A stretch of DNA of 64,000 bases from Streptomyces diacarni (GTDB lineage Bacteria; Actinomycetota; Actinomycetes; Streptomycetales; Streptomycetaceae): assembly GCF_003323715.1 (NCBI RefSeq), contig NZ_QOIN01000047.1, positions 496,001 through 560,000 of the forward strand, read 5' to 3'. The notes below the pieces were generated by a model. That model searched no databases. It was given only the letters and a program-made list of their open reading frames with translations, and had not been told where the DNA came from. Position 1 is the first letter of the stretch; each line of letters begins with the position of its first letter. Of the stretch, positions 60,162 to 64,000 are shown piece by piece. A program made the position numbers and the translations under genes.

Positions 60162-61547
60162 GTGATCGGATCCGTGCCGACCAGCCGACGGGCCATCGCC
60201 TTCGCCCAGGCCCTGGACGAGCAGGAGCGCGACGCGGGCGCGGCGGCCGACACAGGGTCCGAGGGCTCCGCGGACCCGGGGAGAAGCGGAGCGGCCCCAC
60301 CGGGCGCTTCGCCGCGGACACGGGCACGGCACGCGCCGTCCCGGTCGTCGGCCTCTCCCCCGTCGCCGCCCCCGCCCTCCGCGTCGCCACCGCCCCCGCA
60401 CAGCCACCGGGCGGGCGGCACCGACCGGCCGCTGCTGCCGCTGGCGGGTGAACTGGCCGCGCTGCCCAGGCCGCAGCTGGACCCCGAGGTCAAGACGGTG
60501 CAGCGGGCGCAGCTGATCGCCGCCATGGAGGCGGCCTTCGCCGAAGGCGGCACGGCCGCGCCGGACACGCGGCTTCCCGAACAGCGCGACGGCCGGGCCT
60601 CCTCCCGGTCCGGGAGGGGCGGCGCGCACCGCGCGCCGAACCCCCTGAGCAAGCTGCGCCCCAGGTCCCGGCTGGGCAAGGGGCTGGCGGCGGGCGGCCT
60701 GAGCGTCGGAGTGGCGGCAGGAGCCCTGGGCGGCGCCGCGGCGGCCAGCACCGACGCTCTCCCGGGCGACAACCTCTACGGCCTCAAGCGCGGCATGGAG
60801 GACCTCAGGCTCGACCTGGCCGGCGACGACGCCGACCGCGGCAGCCTCCTGCTGGACCACGCCTCCACCCGCATGAAGGAGGCCCGCCGTCTCATGGAGC
60901 GGGACCGCGCGGGCGCGCTCGACCACGAGTCGCTGGCCGAGGTCCGCAGGGCCCTCTCGGGCATGCAGCACGACGCCTCGGAGGGGCACCGCCTGCTGAG
61001 CGCGGTCTACCGGCAGGACGGCGACCTGGCACCGATCCGGTCGCTGTCCAGCTTCACCAAGGAGCACAGGGACGGCTGGAGCCGGCTGCGCGACCGGCTG
61101 CCGGTACAGCTGCGCGACGTGGGCGAGAAGGTCACCTCCGTCTTCGACGCCATGGACGAGGACGTCACCCCTCTGCGGTCGCTTCTCCCGCGCGGGCCCC
61201 AGGACGGGGCGCAGGAACGCGAGCGGGGCACGAGCGACCGTACGGGCGAGGAGTCGCCGTCCACGGAGCCCTCGACGCCGTCCTCGGACGGTACGCACGG
61301 GCAGCGGGAGCGCCGCAGCGAGGAGCCGTCGCCCACCGACTCACAGCGGCGCGACGGTGAGGGTCTGCTCGGCGGCGGCCTGCTCGGTCCCTCCGAGAAG
61401 CCCGAGCGCGGCGACGAGCCCACGGGCTCCCGTTCGGGTTCCGCCTCGGGGAACTCCGCCACGCCGGACGGCGAGCCCGAGATCACCCTCCCGCCGATCG
61501 TGCCGGAGGTGCTGCCGGGCCTGGGCCTGGACGACCGCGAGAAGTGA
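60162..61547 (+). CDS. rsbN: Anti-sigma factor RsbN
   Basis: A 461-residue membrane protein next to bldN. The N-terminal cytoplasmic part, 'AIAFAQALDEQERD' plus a Pro/Ser-rich stretch and 'LLPLAGELAALPRPQLDPEV', contains the sigma-binding region. A single transmembrane helix lies near residues 180-205 ('GLAAGGLSVGVAAGALGGAA'). The external part has a DUF5667-like helical domain ('LPGDNLYGLKRGMEDLRLDL') and an acidic, Ser/Gly-rich tail. GTG 60162 follows AGGAGGTG. It holds BldN at the membrane until needed. Confidence 0.93.
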   Translation: MIGSVPTSRRAIAFAQALDEQERDAGAAADTGSEGSADPGRSGAAPPGASPRTRARHAPSRSSASPPSPPPPSASPPPPHSHRAGGTDRPLLPLAGELAALPRPQLDPEVKTVQRAQLIAAMEAAFAEGGTAAPDTRLPEQRDGRASSRSGRGGAHRAPNPLSKLRPRSRLGKGLAAGGLSVGVAAGALGGAAAASTDALPGDNLYGLKRGMEDLRLDLAGDDADRGSLLLDHASTRMKEARRLMERDRAGALDHESLAEVRRALSGMQHDASEGHRLLSAVYRQDGDLAPIRSLSSFTKEHRDGWSRLRDRLPVQLRDVGEKVTSVFDAMDEDVTPLRSLLPRGPQDGAQERERGTSDRTGEESPSTEPSTPSSDGTHGQRERRSEEPSPTDSQRRDGEGLLGGGLLGPSEKPERGDEPTGSRSGSASGNSATPDGEPEITLPPIVPEVLPGLGLDDREK

Positions 61548-61567
61548 GGCGTACGCCGGGCGCACGA

Positions 61568-61604
61568 CGAGGGGGGCACCGACTGCTCGTCGGTGCCCCC
61601 CTCG
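61568..61604. terminator. Strong bidirectional terminator after rsbN
   Basis: A perfect 16-base stem (61568-61583 with 61589-61604) around TGCTC lies 20 bases after the rsbN stop and 17 bases from the end of the convergent small secreted protein gene. Confidence 0.88.
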
Positions 61605-61621
61605 CGCATGCCGCGCCCTGC

Positions 61622-61948
61622 TCAGCCCTCTTCCCAGCTCGCACTGCCGGCGCCGGTGCTGGCCGGGCCGCACTCGAATCCCGAGGTTCCGGTGGCACCG
61701 GGGTTCAGCGTGACCCAGTTGCCCGCTCCGTCGAAAGCCCGCCCGCACACCACGGTGACGCGGAAGGCGACGGACTGGCTGGTGTTGTTGCGGCAGGCCG
61801 CCCAGCCCTGCCGCCCGGTGGTCTTGGTGTTGCAGTCCAGCACGTTGTCGGCGGAAACGGGCGGGGCGTCCGCAGCCGACGCCGTGCCGGCGAGCGGAAC
61901 CACCGTCGCCGCACCGGCCATCAGGGTCGCCGCGAGCACGCGCTTCAT
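61622..61948 (-). CDS. Small secreted cysteine-containing protein
   Basis: A 108-residue exported protein not assigned to a named family. ATG 61948 has GGGAG six bases upstream and opens a Sec signal peptide cleaved near 'GTASAADAPP' (residues 25-27). The mature ~83 residues have four cysteines (39, 52, 68, 93), likely two disulfides, and an immunoglobulin-like strand pattern ('VAFRVTVVCGRAFDGAGNWV'). It may be a small surface or culture protein. It converges with rsbN. Confidence 0.8.
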   Translation of the reverse strand: MKRVLAATLMAGAATVVPLAGTASAADAPPVSADNVLDCNTKTTGRQGWAACRNNTSQSVAFRVTVVCGRAFDGAGNWVTLNPGATGTSGFECGPASTGAGSASWEEG

Positions 61949-62103
61949 GGTCATCTCCCTCATTCAGCGATGGACGTCGTCCCGGCCGGCTCTGCTCGCC
62001 GGCCGATGTCTCCACGCAATCAGCGCGCCGCGCACGTCCACACCTGTCACCCGTCAGGGTCCGCCGCCCGCGCCGGGGCCTTGCCGCCTTGCCCCCGCTG
62101 CCG

Positions 62104-63252
62104 TCAGAAGAAGACCGAGCGGCGCCGCACGAGCAGCTTGTAGAGGGTGTGCTGGATCGTCTCCCGTACCTGGTCGGTCAGGTTGAACATCAGCATCGGG
62201 TCGTCCGCCGCCTCGGGCGGGTGGCCGTCGGTGGGCAGCGGCTCGCCGAACTGGATCGTCCACTTCGTCGGCAGCGGCACGGCGCCCAGCGGCCCGAGCC
62301 AGGGGAAGGTGGGCGTCAGGGGGAAGTACGGGAAACCCAACAGGCGTGCCACCGTGCGCGAGTTGCCGATCATCGGGTAGATCTCCTCGGCCCCCACGAT
62401 CGAGCACGGCACGATGGGCGCGCCCGCCCGCAGCGCCGTCGAGACGAAGCCGCCCCGCCCGAACCGCTGGAGCTTGTAGCGGTCGGCGAACGGCTTGCCG
62501 AGCCCCTTGAAGCCCTCCGGCATCACGCCGACGACCTCGCCGCGCTCCAGCAGCGTCTGCGCGTCCTCCGCACAGGCGAGCGTGTGTCCGGCCTTGCGGG
62601 CCAGCTCGTTGACGACGGGCAGCATGAACACCAGGTCGGCGCCGAGCAGCCGCAGGTGGCGGTCGGCGGGGTGGTGGTCGTGGACGGCGACCTGGAGCAT
62701 CAGCCCGTCGAGCGGCAGCGTCCCCGAGTGGTTGGCGACCACCAGCGCGGCCCCGTCGGCCGGTATGTTCTCCACGCCCCGCACCTCGACGCGGAAGTAC
62801 TTCTCGAACACGGGGCGCAGCAGCGACATCAGGACCTGGTCAGTCAGTTCCTCGTCGTAGCCGAAGTCGTCGACCTCGTACTCTCCGGTGACCCGGCGCC
62901 GCAGGAACGCCAGCCCCCGCGCCGCCTGCTCCTCCCAGCCGGCTCCCAGCACCCGCTGGAGCAGCCCACCGCCGTCACCGCCCGCCGGGCCCGGCTCCTG
63001 CGCGGTCCCCGCAGCCTCTCCCCGTCCTCGGCCCGGCACGGTTCCCGGTCCCTGGTCCGGCACGGTCCCCGCGACCTCTCCCGACCCCTGGCCCGGGACG
63101 GTCGTCAGTGGCGGGCGTCGGGGCGGACGGTCAGCGGACGATCGGCCAGGACCCTTCTCCCGCCGGCCCGGCCCGCCGGGCGAACCGGCGGCGGACGCGC
63201 CGCGCGGGCGGCCCCTGTCGTCGTCGAAGGGTATGACCTTGGCGTCACCCAT
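62104..63252 (-). CDS. Lysophospholipid acyltransferase (PlsC-like)
   Basis: A 382-residue protein. Residues 1-95 are low complexity, with repeated 'GTVPGQGSGEVAGTVPDQGP'-type units. The catalytic domain has 'AALVVANHSGTLPLDGLMLQ' (the HX4-6D-like acyltransferase motif), 'VGVMPEGFKGLGKPFADRYK' and 'APIVPCSIVGAEEIYP'. It should acylate lysophosphatidate or a related lipid at the membrane. Its start overlaps the epimerase gene by eight bases, so the two are co-transcribed. Confidence 0.86.
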   Translation of the reverse strand: MGDAKVIPFDDDRGRPRGASAAGSPGGPGRREKGPGRSSADRPPRRPPLTTVPGQGSGEVAGTVPDQGPGTVPGRGRGEAAGTAQEPGPAGGDGGGLLQRVLGAGWEEQAARGLAFLRRRVTGEYEVDDFGYDEELTDQVLMSLLRPVFEKYFRVEVRGVENIPADGAALVVANHSGTLPLDGLMLQVAVHDHHPADRHLRLLGADLVFMLPVVNELARKAGHTLACAEDAQTLLERGEVVGVMPEGFKGLGKPFADRYKLQRFGRGGFVSTALRAGAPIVPCSIVGAEEIYPMIGNSRTVARLLGFPYFPLTPTFPWLGPLGAVPLPTKWTIQFGEPLPTDGHPPEAADDPMLMFNLTDQVRETIQHTLYKLLVRRRSVFF

Positions 63253-64000
63253 CCCGGCGCACCTCCTCCTCGCTCCCCGCCCCGGCGGCCTGTCCCGACG
63301 GGACGGGTTTCCCCGTCAACAACTCAGCGACCCTCTCGACGGCCCGCGACACGGTCGCGGGCGGCAGCAGTCCAGGACGGTGGTTGCCCGCGAAGGCCTC
63401 CACCGTCTGCCCGCTCGTACGGCGCGGTGTGAAGCCCAGCACGTCGCGGGCGTGCCCGGTCGCCACCACCCGCCCGTGCGTGAGCAGCCGCAGCTGCTCG
63501 GGGGAGAAGTCCGCCAGGCCGACCGCGCGCAGCGCTCCGCCGCCCCAGCGGATGGCGGGCAGCAGCGTCGGCACCGTCGGCCGCCCCAGCCGCCTGGCGC
63601 ACTGGGAGAGCGGCAGCACCCCCTCCCCGGCGATGTTGAAGGTACCCGCGCGAAGAGTTCCGGCGCCGGGCTCGGCCGCCGCCAGGCGCAGCGCCTCGAT
63701 CACGTCGTCGTCGTGCACGAACTGCAGCCGGGGGTCGTAGCCGAGCACGGTCGGCAGGACGGGCAGCGAGAAGTAGGCGGCGAGCGGCGACTCGGCGGCG
63801 GGACCGAGGATGTGGGCGAAGCGCAGCACGGTCACGGCGACGTCCGGCCGCCGCCGTGCGAACCCGCGCACGTAGCCCTCCACCTCGACCGCGTCCTTGG
63901 CGAAGCCACCGCCCGGCAGGGAGCGCACCGGGGTCGCCTCGTCGAAGACGGCCGGGTCGCGGGGCGCGGAACCGTACACGTTCGTCGTCGACTTGATCAC
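63245..64000 (-). CDS. NAD-dependent epimerase/dehydratase (partial, 5' end outside window)
   Basis: 251 residues of an extended short-chain dehydrogenase; the N-terminal Rossmann glycine motif is beyond position 64000. Visible features are 'STTNVYGSAPRDPAVFDEAT', 'VTVLRFAHILGPAAESPLAA' and 'FNIAGEGVLPLSQCARRLGR', typical of nucleotide-sugar epimerases and related reductases. The Tyr-x-x-x-Lys site normally read in this stretch is replaced by 'FAKDAVEVEGYV' in this reading. Substrate is unknown. It precedes the acyltransferase gene with an eight-base overlap. Confidence 0.8.
   Translation of the reverse strand: MIKSTTNVYGSAPRDPAVFDEATPVRSLPGGGFAKDAVEVEGYVRGFARRRPDVAVTVLRFAHILGPAAESPLAAYFSLPVLPTVLGYDPRLQFVHDDDVIEALRLAAAEPGAGTLRAGTFNIAGEGVLPLSQCARRLGRPTVPTLLPAIRWGGGALRAVGLADFSPEQLRLLTHGRVVATGHARDVLGFTPRRTSGQTVEAFAGNHRPGLLPPATVSRAVERVAELLTGKPVPSGQAAGAGSEEEVRRDG

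Noticed and set aside
1-64000. tRNA, rRNA, CRISPR arrays and insertion sequences
   Set aside because: No T-arm-like GTTCGAATC with matching acceptor stem, no regularly spaced direct repeats and no transposase motif were found by eye. A tRNAscan or CRISPR search would settle this.

Overview
The window is very GC-rich chromosomal DNA of a Streptomyces-type actinomycete. The evidence is the developmental sigma factor BldN with its anti-sigma partner RsbN, the rex-hemA-hemC-hemD-hemB operon with a Rex operator, a conservon (cvnABCD) operon, the late futalosine-menaquinone genes, FadA2/FabG4/HtdX-type lipid genes, and pervasive GTG starts with short stop/start overlaps. Most genes look like conserved core genes. 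The only clearly degraded stretch is the left edge (1-1260).

Layout. 1-1260: end of a WYL-type regulator, a DUF5753 protein lacking its DNA-binding part and coupled to DUF397, and a remnant of a membrane gene. 1380-6310: a carnitine-degradation operon (fused XRE-TetR regulator, dehydrocarnitine-cleaving enzyme, carnitine dehydrogenase, betainyl-CoA thioesterase), then a TauD-type dioxygenase. 6471-9943: secreted lipase, quinone oxidoreductase with a MerR/SoxR-like operator, membrane-anchored low-complexity protein. 10091-18439: acyl-CoA ligase, thiolase divergent from fabG4-htdX over an operator array, small membrane protein, TetR regulator, dicarboxylate symporter. 18832-27477: DUF4229, UdgX, a cysteine-less MqnE-like protein, Lrp/AsnC regulator, UbiX, lipoprotein, rhomboid, Uma2, UbiA and UbiD homologues. 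27619-38319: PLDc_N and SRPBCC proteins, the system II cytochrome c maturation block (ccsB-resB-ccdA-tlpA), histidine phosphatase, hemL, a hypothetical gene and a BCCT transporter. 38814-46158: two lipoproteins, a DUF2637 membrane protein, class I lysyl-tRNA synthetase and arginyl-tRNA synthetase. 46234-50676: conservon with a terminal GAF protein, and a cupin. 50985-56891: hemB-hemD-hemC-hemA-rex. 57375-64000: glutaredoxin-like protein, HAD phosphatase, bldN-rsbN, small secreted protein, acyltransferase and a partial epimerase.

How it fits together. Much of the window serves respiration. The UbiA/UbiD/UbiX homologues finish menaquinone. The hemL, hemA, hemB, hemC and hemD genes carry out the C5 route to uroporphyrinogen III, and the ccs block attaches heme to c-type cytochromes. 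Rex, which senses NADH/NAD+, sits at the head of the hem operon with its own operator. The right end ties in aerial development: bldN is followed by a sequence matching a BldN-type promoter directly in front of rsbN, giving a feedback loop.

The most unusual observation is that the gene in the mqnE position of the menaquinone cluster (20027-21112) is an intact reading frame that has lost the radical-SAM cysteine motif, while its neighbours look normal. All assignments rest on reading the sequence and on remembered family features; no database search was run.
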